Assembly: GCF_965213555.1 (NCBI RefSeq)
Contig: NZ_OZ243890.1
Location: forward strand, 1,178,001 to 1,242,000
DNA from: Acuticoccus sp965213555
GTDB lineage: Bacteria > Pseudomonadota > Alphaproteobacteria > Rhizobiales > Amorphaceae
Direction of reading: 5' to 3'
Length of the DNA: 64,000 nucleotides
The notes below the pieces were generated by a model. The model worked only from the letters and a program-made list of their open reading frames with translations, was not told the origin of the DNA and searched no databases. Positions 27,004 to 35,195 of the stretch are shown here, piece after piece; position 1 is the first letter of the stretch, and every line of letters begins with the position of its first letter. The position numbers and the translations under genes were made by a program.

Positions 27004-27531
27004 CTAGCGCGGGTGCGGCTCGGCGTCCGTGCCGGTGCGCCGGCGCACCTGCCGCGCCGCCAGCGCGGCGCTCGCCTTCAGCCGCGCCTTGAGATGGTGG
27101 ATCGGCGGCGCGTAGAGGAAGCCGAACGAGACGCAGCCCTTCCGGCCCTCCACCGCGTGGTGCATCTTGTGCGCCTGGACCAGCCGCTTCACGTAGCCCC
27201 GCTTGGGCACGTAGCGGAACGGCCACCGCTGGTGGACGAGCCCGTCGTGGACGATGAAGTAGAGCAGCCCATACACCATCAGCCCGATGCCGACCTGGCG
27301 CAGCGGCCAGACGCCGGCGATGCCGAAGGTGATGAGCGCGCCGGACAGCACGGTGAACACCACGGCGTAGAGGTCGTTGCGCTCGAAGACGCCCTCGGTC
27401 TCCTCGTGGTGGGAGCGGTGCCAGCCCCAGCCCAGCGCCCCGTGCATGACGTAGCGGTGGACCGCGTAGGCAACCCCCTCCATGGCAAGGACGGTCGCCA
27501 CGACGATGAGGGTGTTGAGCGCGTAGATCAT
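27004..27531 (-). CDS. crtZ: Beta-carotene hydroxylase CrtZ
   Basis: Membrane di-iron hydroxylase adding 3- and 3'-hydroxyls to beta-ionone rings (beta-carotene to zeaxanthin, canthaxanthin to astaxanthin). I start it at ATG 27531 (MIYALNTLIVVATVLAMEGV), 4 bases after the crtW stop; the open frame starts at 27576 inside crtW. The histidine boxes are HRYVMH 25-30, HRSHH 38-42, HDGLVH 95-100 and HKMHH 121-125. 175 residues with three to four membrane segments. Co-transcribed with crtW. Confidence 0.92.
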   Translation of the reverse strand: MIYALNTLIVVATVLAMEGVAYAVHRYVMHGALGWGWHRSHHEETEGVFERNDLYAVVFTVLSGALITFGIAGVWPLRQVGIGLMVYGLLYFIVHDGLVHQRWPFRYVPKRGYVKRLVQAHKMHHAVEGRKGCVSFGFLYAPPIHHLKARLKASAALAARQVRRRTGTDAEPHPR

Positions 27532-27535
27532 GCCA

Positions 27536-28300
27536 TCAAACCTTCGCTCGACCAACGCGCTCGGCAGCCAGCGCACGGTGCGCCGACGGCAGCCGCCACC
27601 AGGGGGTCGTCGGGGTCAGGTGATGCTCGTGATGGTAGCCGAAGTGGAAGCAGGTGAGCAGGCTGAGCGTGACGGGGAAGTCGTCCGTGCGCGAGTTGTG
27701 CCGGTCCGCGAAGCCGTCCTCGTCCACACGGTGGGGGCGAAAGGTGCCGAAGTAGAACAGCTGCACCGCGGACAGCACCGCAGGCAGCGCGTAGAACGCC
27801 AGGAACAGCGGCATCTCTGGCCGGAACGCCAGCACGTAAAGCGACGTCGCCAACGCCATCGCAGCAAACTCGCGCCAGCCATAATAGTGCAGGAAGAAGC
27901 GGACGAACCACGGCACGAACGAGCTCGGGCGCTCCGGGTGGAAGTCGGGATCGTCCGCCGTGCCGGGGCGGCGGTGATGGCGATGGTGCTCCGGCAGGAG
28001 CCGATCGTAGGAGAACGCGGCGTAAAGGAGCAGCGCGAGGCGGCCGAACGCACGGTTGACCCCCGGAAGGCCCGGCGCGAGCGAGCCATGCATGCAGTCG
28101 TGCGCCACGATGAACAGCCCGGTGAACAGCCACGTCTGCAGCATCACCATGGCTGGCGCACCCCACCATGGCGCGTCGCCCCAGTTGATGACGAAGATCG
28201 CTGCCACGTGGGTCGCGAGCCACGCCACGACGATGGCGACGGCCAGCCCGACGCCGATGATCGTGTCGCGTTGACGCGCCCCGTGGCGGTCTGTCGTCAT
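27536..28300 (-). CDS. crtW: Beta-carotene ketolase CrtW
   Basis: Membrane di-iron 4,4'-ketolase that makes echinenone/canthaxanthin and, with CrtZ, astaxanthin. ATG 28300 (MTTDRHGARQRD) is favoured over 28306 or 28330 because ggag sits six bases upstream. The 254 residues carry HDCMH 67-71, HHRHH 105-109 and HHEHH 223-227, with four hydrophobic segments. First gene of the crtW-crtZ pair; a 59-base spacer holding the AT-rich catataaag (about 28328-28336) separates it from divergent crtY, so the two promoters must be back to back. Confidence 0.92.
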   Translation of the reverse strand: MTTDRHGARQRDTIIGVGLAVAIVVAWLATHVAAIFVINWGDAPWWGAPAMVMLQTWLFTGLFIVAHDCMHGSLAPGLPGVNRAFGRLALLLYAAFSYDRLLPEHHRHHRRPGTADDPDFHPERPSSFVPWFVRFFLHYYGWREFAAMALATSLYVLAFRPEMPLFLAFYALPAVLSAVQLFYFGTFRPHRVDEDGFADRHNSRTDDFPVTLSLLTCFHFGYHHEHHLTPTTPWWRLPSAHRALAAERVGRAKV

Positions 28301-28359
28301 GGCCATCTCCGTCGTCCCCGAACGCCCCATATAAAGCGGATGGCAGCGGAAGTGAGGCC

Positions 28360-29520
28360 ATGGCGCAAAGACTGATCATCGCAGGGGGCGGCTTGTCGGG
28401 CGTCCTCACCGCGCTCGCGTTCGCGGAGCGGCCCGACGTCGACGTCACCCTGCTGGAGGCCGGGCCGACGCTGGGCGGCGACCACACCTGGAGCTTCTAC
28501 GCGACCGACGTCGACACGGTCGGCGCACGGCTGATCGCGCCGTTCGTGGCGCACTCCTGGGACGGGTACGACGTCGTGTTCCGCGGCCTGAAGCGGCGTT
28601 TACCGACGCCCTACCGCACGGTGACCTCCGCGCGCCTCGATGACGTCGCCCGCGCTCGGCTCGGTGGCAAGGTGCGGTTTTCGTGCCCCGTGGCGGCGCT
28701 CGACGATCGCAGCGCGACGCTCGGCGACGGCACCCGGCTGGAGGCGGACGCGGTAATCGACGCGCGCGGTCCGAGCGAGCTCGTCGGGGCGGTGCTGCGC
28801 TGGCAGAAGTTCCTCGGTCGCGAGGTCCGGCTCGCCGCGCCGCACGGGCTGACGCGGCCGACCATCATGGATGCCACGGTGGAGCAGCTCGACGGCTACC
28901 GCTTCGTCTACCTCCTGCCCTACTCGGCCGACACGCTCCTCATCGAGGACACGTACTACGCCGAGGACCGTGGCCTCGACAGGGCGACGCTGCGCGCTCG
29001 CATCGACCTGTACGCTGCGTCCCGTGGATGGACCATCATCGGGGACGTGCGCGAGGAGACCGGCGTGCTGCCGCTCCTCCTCGGCGGCGACTTCAGCGCG
29101 ATCTGGTCCCATGCAGCCCCGGACGGGGGGGCCGCGCCCATCGGGGTGCGCGCGGCCCTCTTCCATCCGGTAACGAGCTACTCCTTGCCCCACGCGGTGC
29201 AGACCGCGGTGGCCCTCGCAACGCTCGCCGGGCCGCTCTCCACCGACCGCGTGCGCGCGACGGTGCGGACGCTCGCGGCGCAGCACTTCGCCCGCTCCGG
29301 GTTCGACCGCCTGCTCAACCGCCTGCTCTTCCTCGCCGGGCGGCCGGACGAGCGGCACGGGGTGCTGGAGCGCTTCCACCGCCTGCCCCAGCCGCTCATC
29401 GAGCGGTTCTACGCCGGGCGCATGTCGCGCGCGCAGCAGGCGCGGGTGCTGATCGGCAAGCCGCCGGTGCCGATCCTCGGCGCGCTGCGGGCGCTGCCCC
29501 AGAGCGCGGCCGCCCACTGA
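28360..29520 (+). CDS. crtY: Lycopene beta-cyclase CrtY
   Basis: FAD-linked cyclase that closes both ends of lycopene to give beta-carotene. 386 residues, starting MAQRLIIAGGGLSGVLTALA with the nucleotide-binding GGGLSG at 9-14. The CrtY-specific LGGDHTWSFY, LPYSADTLLIEDTYYAE and FHPVTSYSLPHAVQ are all present. ATG 28360 has gtgagg just upstream. It faces the glycosyltransferase gene tail to tail (13-base gap). Confidence 0.92.
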   Translation: MAQRLIIAGGGLSGVLTALAFAERPDVDVTLLEAGPTLGGDHTWSFYATDVDTVGARLIAPFVAHSWDGYDVVFRGLKRRLPTPYRTVTSARLDDVARARLGGKVRFSCPVAALDDRSATLGDGTRLEADAVIDARGPSELVGAVLRWQKFLGREVRLAAPHGLTRPTIMDATVEQLDGYRFVYLLPYSADTLLIEDTYYAEDRGLDRATLRARIDLYAASRGWTIIGDVREETGVLPLLLGGDFSAIWSHAAPDGGAAPIGVRAALFHPVTSYSLPHAVQTAVALATLAGPLSTDRVRATVRTLAAQHFARSGFDRLLNRLLFLAGRPDERHGVLERFHRLPQPLIERFYAGRMSRAQQARVLIGKPPVPILGALRALPQSAAAH

Positions 29521-29533
29521 CGCTCGGCGCGGC

Positions 29534-30766
29534 TCAGCCGGCCGCGGCGATGATGGCGTCGGCAGCGCGCTCCACGCCGCGCTCGGCGAGGAGCGCGTTG
29601 CGCGCGTCCCGTGCGGCGGCCCGCAGCGTTGCATCGCTCCGCGCCGCCTCGATGACGCGGGCCGAGGCAGCGAAGCGCCAGCGCGGCACCACGCGGGCGG
29701 CGCCGAGCCGCGCGGCCCGGGCGGCGTTGTCCGGCTGATCGTGGGCGAAGGGGACCGCGACCATGGGCACTCCCGCGGCAAGGCACAGCGCGATGGTGCC
29801 GATGCCACCCTGGTGGACGACAAGGCTGGCGCGAGGGAACACGCGCTCGTAGGGCGCGGCTGTGGCGACCATGATGCTGGGGTCGGCCGGGATGCCCGCG
29901 CCGTTCTCCTCGCGTCCGACGAGCATCAGCGCCCGTGCGCCGAGCCGCCGCGCGATCCGCGCTGCATGGACGAAGAAGCGCTGTGCCGCATGGGACGACG
30001 CCGAGCCGAGCGTGAAGACGAGGGGCGAGGGCCCATCCGCCAGGAAGGTCGCGACACGCCGCTCGAGCTCCGGTCCGCCGGACTGCAGAACCTGTCCGGT
30101 CTGCACCGTGCCAGGCGGCGCATCGGACGGGACGGCGCCGAACAGCGGCGAGTAGAGCGCCAGGATGCCGCCCGGCGCGTGCTGGCCGTGGAACACCGGA
30201 TGGTCCGGGTACTCGCCGAGCCCAACCTCGCGGCGATACTTGCGTAGGGCGGTGACCCAACCCTCGGTGCCCTTGCGGGCGTAGCCCAACAGCTGCTCGT
30301 TGAAGCGGACGCGGCCGGGGAGGAAGGGCAGCATCGGCAGCTTCGGCGGATCGACGGCGCTGAACAGCATGGACGGCTGGAACGCCGCCGAGCGCCAGGG
30401 TAACCCCGTCCGCGCCGCGACGATGGGCGCGGCGAGCGCCAGCGTCACGCTGACCAGGACGTCGGCCCCGCGTACCGCGTCCATGAGGTCGGCGTCGCTG
30501 TCGGCGATGGCCGGACCTAAGAAGGACCGGTAGACGAACGGCGCACCGTGTCGCGGATGCATGAAGCGAGCGTGGAAGGCAGCGTCCCTCGGCCGGTCCG
30601 GCCGCATCGGACGGTGCGTGAGGCCGGCCGAGGCGACGTGCGACGCGTGGGCGGCATGGGTTGCGACCGTGACGTGGTGGCCCCGGGCGAGCAGCACCTT
30701 CCCGATCTCGAGGAACGGGACGAGGTCGCCGAGGGACCCGTGGCTCGCGAACACGACCTTCACCAT
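29534..30766 (-). CDS. GT1-family glycosyltransferase, likely carotenoid glycosyltransferase (CrtX-like)
   Basis: UDP-sugar-dependent transferase with GT-B fold, 410 residues. The N-terminus VKVVFASHGSLGDLVPFLEI is the acceptor-domain entry; the sugar-nucleotide site is ASLVVHQGGIGTIALCLAAG, followed by PMVAVPFAHDQPDNAARAARLG. Neighbours make a carotenoid acceptor (zeaxanthin or astaxanthin) plausible, as for CrtX, which glucosylates zeaxanthin. The family also glycosylates sterols, lipids and polyketides, so the acceptor is an inference. No membrane segment is seen; it probably acts at the inner face of the membrane. Confidence 0.75.
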   Translation of the reverse strand: MVKVVFASHGSLGDLVPFLEIGKVLLARGHHVTVATHAAHASHVASAGLTHRPMRPDRPRDAAFHARFMHPRHGAPFVYRSFLGPAIADSDADLMDAVRGADVLVSVTLALAAPIVAARTGLPWRSAAFQPSMLFSAVDPPKLPMLPFLPGRVRFNEQLLGYARKGTEGWVTALRKYRREVGLGEYPDHPVFHGQHAPGGILALYSPLFGAVPSDAPPGTVQTGQVLQSGGPELERRVATFLADGPSPLVFTLGSASSHAAQRFFVHAARIARRLGARALMLVGREENGAGIPADPSIMVATAAPYERVFPRASLVVHQGGIGTIALCLAAGVPMVAVPFAHDQPDNAARAARLGAARVVPRWRFAASARVIEAARSDATLRAAARDARNALLAERGVERAADAIIAAAG

Positions 30767-30797
30767 GCGCGACCTTCGACGTCCTTCAAGGATCCGC

Positions 30798-31559
30798 TCA
30801 GCGCAGCGGGAACCACGAGGTGTCGATCTGCTCGCTGTCCTCGAACTCGCAGATGTTCTGCATCCGCTTGGGCTCGCAGATGATGATGCGGTTGCCGTGA
30901 CGCTCGATGAGGCCGTCCTTCTCGATCCTCGACATCGTCTTCGACACGTAGACGTTGGTGAGGCCCAGAAGGTCGGCGATGTCGCTTTGGGTGAGCGGGA
31001 TGCGAAAGCCGTCGGGCGCGTACTGGTGGCCCGCGGCCAAGCGGAGCCGGCTGCCGAGCTCGAGGATGAGGTAGCATAGCCGCTCGTAGGCGTTGAACCG
31101 GCCGATGGCGCGGATGCGACCCAGCAACGTGGCGTTCTCGCGCACCGTCATCGAGAACAGGAGCGCCGTCAGCCGCGGCGAGCTGTGGAACAGCGGCTCG
31201 AGGCCCGACTTCGGGAACGGGCACAGGACGGCGGGGGTCAATGCCTTGATGTCGTGCTGCGACACGGTGAGGGCGACGTTCGACAGGTCGACGATGTCGC
31301 CGGAGAAGAACAGCCGCAGGAGCTGCCGGCGCCCATCGTCCAGCACTGAGAACGAGGTCAGCCAGCCGGACTTGACCACGAACATCTCGTCGATCGGGTT
31401 GCCTCGCCGCTGGATGAGCTGATCCTTGCGATACTCGCGCTCGTCCCGTTCCAGCGCCTCGAGCATGGCCGAGTCGCCTTCGCTGAGCGAAGCGAACTTC
31501 CCGAGCTTGGCGACGAGGCAGCTGTTCGTCACGGACGATCCAACGAGTTTGGGCAGCAC
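30798..31559 (-). CDS. Crp/Fnr family transcriptional regulator
   Basis: 253 residues: an N-terminal cyclic-nucleotide-binding-like beta barrel (IDEMFVVKSGWLTSFSVLDD, LLRLFFSGDIVDL) followed by a winged helix with recognition region LTQSDIADLLGLTNVYVSKT and MSRIEKDGLIERHGNRIIIC. Only one cysteine lies near the N-terminus, so an FNR-type [4Fe-4S] oxygen sensor is unlikely. It resembles the regulators with an RDEREYRKDQLIQRRG-like entry seen across Rhizobiales. The gene is next to the carotenoid cluster, in the same direction as the glycosyltransferase (31-base gap), so control of pigment genes is possible but unproven. Confidence 0.85.
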   Translation of the reverse strand: MLPKLVGSSVTNSCLVAKLGKFASLSEGDSAMLEALERDEREYRKDQLIQRRGNPIDEMFVVKSGWLTSFSVLDDGRRQLLRLFFSGDIVDLSNVALTVSQHDIKALTPAVLCPFPKSGLEPLFHSSPRLTALLFSMTVRENATLLGRIRAIGRFNAYERLCYLILELGSRLRLAAGHQYAPDGFRIPLTQSDIADLLGLTNVYVSKTMSRIEKDGLIERHGNRIIICEPKRMQNICEFEDSEQIDTSWFPLR

Positions 31560-31708
31560 GGACCGCCGCGGCAGCGAACGGTGCGTCTGGCTCGGAGCGG
31601 TGGGACAGGTGGAGCGGGTGGCACGCGCAACGGCGGCGCGCGCCAGGCATCAACGTTGCGCGATGACATAGGTTCGTTTACCACGACCTCAAGCAAGCGG
31701 GGACGCGC

Positions 31709-32143
31709 ATGATACGAGCGATTTGCGCTGGGATCGTGGCAACCGCGGTCGTTTCCGCGCTCCTCGTCGCCTCGAGCCGCGTGGAGGGGATGCCAGTGAT
31801 CCCGCTCCTAGCCGACCTCACCGCGTTCAACGAGCGCCTCGGGCTGCCGACCACCGAGCGCGCCGTGTGGGTTACCCACGCCGTGATCGGCGCGGGGCTC
31901 TACGGTGTCGCGTTCGCGCTCCTGCGGCCGATCCTGCCGGGACGCGGGCTTTGGGAGGGCGTGTCCTTCGGGCTCATCGCGTGGCTCGCCATGATGGTGA
32001 TGTTCGCCCCCCTCGCTGGCCGCGAGATCTTCTTCCAGGACGCCGCGCCGGCCATCGCCGTGGTGCTCCTCGCGCTCCACGTCCTTTATGGCGCGCTCCT
32101 CGGCATCACCGCCGCGGCGCTCGGCGGCCGGTCCACGGCCTGA
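31709..32143 (+). CDS. Small integral membrane protein, unknown function (DUF6789-like)
   Basis: 144 residues with four predicted membrane segments: residues 1-20, about 55-75, 85-105 and 115-138. The pattern WVTHAVIGAGLYGVAFALL then LWEGVSFGLIAWLAMMVMFAPLAG fits the small four-helix DUF6789-type proteins found in many proteobacteria. No catalytic or binding motif can be seen. Divergent from the Crp/Fnr gene, convergent with the DUF1223 gene. The first segment could be a signal anchor. Confidence 0.7.
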   Translation: MIRAICAGIVATAVVSALLVASSRVEGMPVIPLLADLTAFNERLGLPTTERAVWVTHAVIGAGLYGVAFALLRPILPGRGLWEGVSFGLIAWLAMMVMFAPLAGREIFFQDAAPAIAVVLLALHVLYGALLGITAAALGGRSTA

Positions 32144-32160
32144 GCTGGCGCGGCGCTGCG

Positions 32161-32934
32161 TCAGCGCACCTCGACCGTGCGGGCGGGGAACAGCTGCGGA
32201 AGCTCGGCCGCCCCGATGATGCGCCCCGGCCCCTTGAACGTCTCGACCTGAGCGACGACGGCGCAGCCCGCGGACGCCGCCCACTCGAGGTCCGACAGCG
32301 GCAGGTCGAAGCGCAGGGGCTTGCCCTTCCACATCCCGATCGGCCGCATGTGGCGCACGACGTTGTGGTAGGTGAGCTGCCGGCCGCGGTTCTCGCCGGA
32401 GCTCACCGGCACACGCACCTCCTCGTCGAGCACCATGAACCACAGCGTCGCAGCACGCGCCGAAACGTCGGCGTCCCCCACCGCGACCGCGAGGATGCCG
32501 TCCTCCACCGACAGCTCGATGGGGAGCGGTAGCGAAGCCTCCTCGATGGCCGCCACGACGGCGTCCTCGTCGCTGCCCACGACCGCTGTCACGCCGTTGA
32601 CCACGATCTGCGGGGTGTAGACGTCCCCGTCGCCGCGCGCCACCGAGTAGGCGATCTGCCGCTTCGTGAGGTGGTCCGTCGCAAGCGTGTCGGCCCAGCC
32701 GAGGTAGTCCCACAGCTTCACCGGCATCGTAGCCGCGAGGACGTCGTCGCGCTGCGTCAGCTCGCCGACGATGGCGTCCGCCGCCGGGCAGGAAGAGCAG
32801 CCCTGGCTGGTGAACAGCTCCAACACCGCGCGCGGGGCGGACTCGTCCGGTGCGATCGCCGGTTCGGCGAGCGCGCCGACCGAGGCGGTGATGGCGAGCG
32901 GGATCGCCGCGACAACGCACCTGACACGCGCCAT
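32161..32934 (-). CDS. DUF1223 domain protein, exported thioredoxin-like
   Basis: 257 residues with a signal peptide (MARVRCVVAAIPLAITASVGALAE) and the DUF1223 hallmark RAVLELFTSQGCSSCPAADAI, a thioredoxin-like fold with a CSSC pair at about 46-49. KLWDYLGWADTLATDHLTKRQ and VYTPQIVVNG complete the family pattern. Members are exported proteins in alphaproteobacteria with unknown substrate; thiol redox chemistry is an inference from the fold and the cysteine pair. Confidence 0.85.
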   Translation of the reverse strand: MARVRCVVAAIPLAITASVGALAEPAIAPDESAPRAVLELFTSQGCSSCPAADAIVGELTQRDDVLAATMPVKLWDYLGWADTLATDHLTKRQIAYSVARGDGDVYTPQIVVNGVTAVVGSDEDAVVAAIEEASLPLPIELSVEDGILAVAVGDADVSARAATLWFMVLDEEVRVPVSSGENRGRQLTYHNVVRHMRPIGMWKGKPLRFDLPLSDLEWAASAGCAVVAQVETFKGPGRIIGAAELPQLFPARTVEVR

Positions 32935-33130
32935 GACATGCTCCTCGTTCCGGTCCAGCCTCGCCGTTCTGCGACGCTGCTGCTGGGTGCCTCATGGGCG
33001 ACGCGATCGTTGGGCGCGCGTCGTCGTTGCCGGGTGTATGGGGGCCGGCGGCAGCTGGCCAATCACGCGGCGGTGACACCATCAACGCTCGAGCGGTCGG
33101 AACGCTCCCGGACGATCTACCAGCGACGGC

Positions 33131-33643
33131 CTAAGGTGGGGGCGGCTCGCCGTCGTCAGGGTTGGCGAACGGGCCACCGTCGAGGCGCTCGTGGGCGAGC
33201 GCCCAGCGCACCGTGGGGAAGGCGATCTCGTCGTGCGGGATCTCGTCGGGCTCGAACAGCGCCACCGCCTGGCTCTCCACGCCGGGCGCGAAGCGGGCGT
33301 CGGCGAGGGTTGCGCGGTAGATGAGCTGCACCTGGCCGAGCCTGCGGACGGTGTAGACCGCGAGGAGGGCGCCGATGCGGATGGTGGCGCAGGCCTCCTC
33401 AAGGGCCTCCCGCGCCGCGCCCTCGGGCGGCGTCTCGCCATGCTCGAGGTAGCCCGCCGGCAGCGTCCACCGCCCCCGCGCCGGCTCGATGTCGCGCCGG
33501 CACATGAGGACGCGCGAGCCGCAGCGCACGACGGCGCCGACGACGATCTTCGGGTTGTCGTAGGCGACGAAGCCGCAGGTGTCGCACACCTGGCGCGCCA
33601 CGGTGTCGCCGTCCGGCACGCGGCGCGAGAAGGCTGGCGTCAC
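33131..33643 (-). CDS. Nudix hydrolase
   Basis: 170 residues. The Nudix box is visible as GYLEHGETPPEGAAREALEE, with the REALEE catalytic core; the residue usually Gly after it is Ala-Cys here. The N-terminal CDTCGFVAYDNPKIVVGAVV resembles the zinc-ribbon/NadC-type pyrophosphatase lead-in but has only one CxxC pair. Likely hydrolyses a nucleoside diphosphate derivative; ADP-ribose or NADH-type substrates fit but cannot be chosen. ATG 33643 overlaps the ccmG stop by 4 nt, so it is translated with the ccm operon. Confidence 0.83.
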   Translation of the reverse strand: MTPAFSRRVPDGDTVARQVCDTCGFVAYDNPKIVVGAVVRCGSRVLMCRRDIEPARGRWTLPAGYLEHGETPPEGAAREALEEACATIRIGALLAVYTVRRLGQVQLIYRATLADARFAPGVESQAVALFEPDEIPHDEIAFPTVRWALAHERLDGGPFANPDDGEPPPP

Positions 33644-34203
33644 GATCCGGCTGCGGGCGCGTCGTCGAGGAGGCGGCCGAGCGCCGTGCCGAAGTCGCCC
33701 TCCATGACGGCCTCGGACAGCACGCCGACGTGCTTGGCGACGACGACGCCGTCGGGTCCGACAAGGTAGGTTTCAGGCACCCCGGTGAGGCCCCACTCGA
33801 TGGCGCGGCGCCCGTCGGGATCGACGCCGATGGCGTCGTAAGGGTCGCCGAGCTCCTCGAGGAAGTCCCGCGCGGCAACCACGCCGTCCTTGTAGTTGAC
33901 GCCCGCGAGGGTGAGTCCGGGCGTCCCCGAGAGCGCCATCAGTTGCGGGTGCTCCACACGGCACGGCGCGCACCAGGAGGCGAACACGTTGACCAGGGTG
34001 ACGCGCCCTAGGAAGTCGGCGGGGTCGACCCCCGGAGCGTCGTCGAGGAGCGGCGGGAACACCGTCTCCGGCGCGGGCCGGCCGAGGAGCGCAGAGGGGA
34101 TCGCCGCACGGTCCTCCCCGTCGACGACGCGCCAGGCGAACACGCCCGACAGCCCGGCGAACAGGACGAGCGGCAGGACGAGGACGAGGCGACTAGCGCG
34201 CAC
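33640..34203 (-). CDS. ccmG: Thiol:disulfide interchange protein CcmG/DsbE
   Basis: Membrane-anchored periplasmic thioredoxin-like reductant that keeps apocytochrome c cysteines (or CcmH) reduced for heme attachment. 187 residues with an N-terminal anchor (residues 5-25) and active site WCAPC at 77-81 in NVFASWCAPCRVEHP. GVPETYLVGPDGVVVAKHVG near the C-terminus is the CcmG cis-proline region. It overlaps the end of ccmD by 11 nt. ccmE, ccmF and ccmH are not in the window. Confidence 0.92.
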   Translation of the reverse strand: MRASRLVLVLPLVLFAGLSGVFAWRVVDGEDRAAIPSALLGRPAPETVFPPLLDDAPGVDPADFLGRVTLVNVFASWCAPCRVEHPQLMALSGTPGLTLAGVNYKDGVVAARDFLEELGDPYDAIGVDPDGRRAIEWGLTGVPETYLVGPDGVVVAKHVGVLSEAVMEGDFGTALGRLLDDAPAAGS

Positions 34204-34354
34204 GACGGTCCCGGGCCCGTGTCGCGGCCCCCTCGGCGCGACGCAGCGCGCGTCGAGCCCCTGCGCGGTCGGCCACGACCCAGAGGACGAGGCCGGTGAC
34301 CGCCCCGAAGACGAGCGCGTACGCGCCGACGACGTAGGGCAGGTAGGGGTCCAT
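34193..34354 (-). CDS. ccmD: Heme exporter protein CcmD
   Basis: A 53-residue protein beginning MDPYLPYVVGAYALVFGAVT: one membrane helix followed by an Arg/Ala-rich cytoplasmic tail, exactly the CcmD layout. It helps release holo-CcmE from the CcmABC complex. The ATG at 34354 overlaps the ccmC stop by 4 nt, and the end overlaps ccmG, so the whole operon is translationally coupled. Confidence 0.88.
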   Translation of the reverse strand: MDPYLPYVVGAYALVFGAVTGLVLWVVADRAGARRALRRAEGAATRARDRRAR

Positions 34355-35112
34355 CAGGCCGCCGCCTCCGCCGCGCGCAGGCGCAGCGAGCGCGCCCGCC
34401 GGCGCATGAGGTCGGTGCGCATCGCGGCAAGGTGCAGCGTCGCGAACAGGAGCATGAACGCGCTCGCCATGACGAGGAGCGGGACGAGCATGGAGGAGTG
34501 GATGCTCGGCCCGTCGAGGCGCAGCACGCTCGCCCCCTGATGGAGCGTGTTCCACCAGTCGACGGAGAACTTGATGATGGGGATGTTCACGAAGCCGATC
34601 AGCGTCGCGATCGCGGTGATGCGCGCGGCGCGGGCCGGCTCGTCCACGGCGCGCCACAGGGCGATGAGGCCGAGGTAGATGAACAGGAGGATCAGCATCG
34701 AGGTGAGGCGCGAGTCCCAGACCCACCACGCGCCCCACATGGGCTTGCCCCACACCGAGCCCGAGGCGAGCGCGGCGAAGGTGAACGCCGCGCCGAGCGG
34801 GGCCGCGGCCTTCGCCGCCACGTCCGCGAGGGGGTGGCGCCAAACGAGGGTGCCGAGCGCGGCCGAGGTCATCACGAGGTAGGCGAACAGCGCGAGCCAT
34901 GCGGCGGGCACGTGCACGTACATGATGCGCACCGTCGAGCCCTGCTGGTAGTCCTCCGGCGAGGCCCACAGCGCGAGGTAAAGCCCCACGGCGAAGGTCG
35001 CGAGCGTCATCGCGCCGAGGATGGGGACCGCACGGTCGGCGATGCCGGCGAAGCGGCCGGGGTTGGCGATCGACGGGCGGGCTCCCGCGCGGGTGTCGAG
35101 GATGGTGGACAT
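34354..35112 (-). CDS. ccmC: Heme ABC transporter permease CcmC
   Basis: Six-helix inner-membrane protein that hands heme to the chaperone CcmE. 252 residues from ATG 35112 (MSTILDTRAGARPSIANPGR); the same frame happens to stay open far upstream through ccmB, but the family starts here. The tryptophan-rich heme-handling motif WGAWWVWD is at 126-133, with periplasmic histidines in YVHVPAAWLALF and NTLHQGASVL. The gap to ccmB is 83 bases, with no clear hairpin. Confidence 0.92.
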   Translation of the reverse strand: MSTILDTRAGARPSIANPGRFAGIADRAVPILGAMTLATFAVGLYLALWASPEDYQQGSTVRIMYVHVPAAWLALFAYLVMTSAALGTLVWRHPLADVAAKAAAPLGAAFTFAALASGSVWGKPMWGAWWVWDSRLTSMLILLFIYLGLIALWRAVDEPARAARITAIATLIGFVNIPIIKFSVDWWNTLHQGASVLRLDGPSIHSSMLVPLLVMASAFMLLFATLHLAAMRTDLMRRRARSLRLRAAEAAA

Positions 35113-35195
35113 CGGGCCTCCTGCGGCCAGGATAGTCGCTCCGCGACGCGGGTGGGAGTCCCGGCTGGCGCGGCCGGGGCGATGTGCCGCCACGC

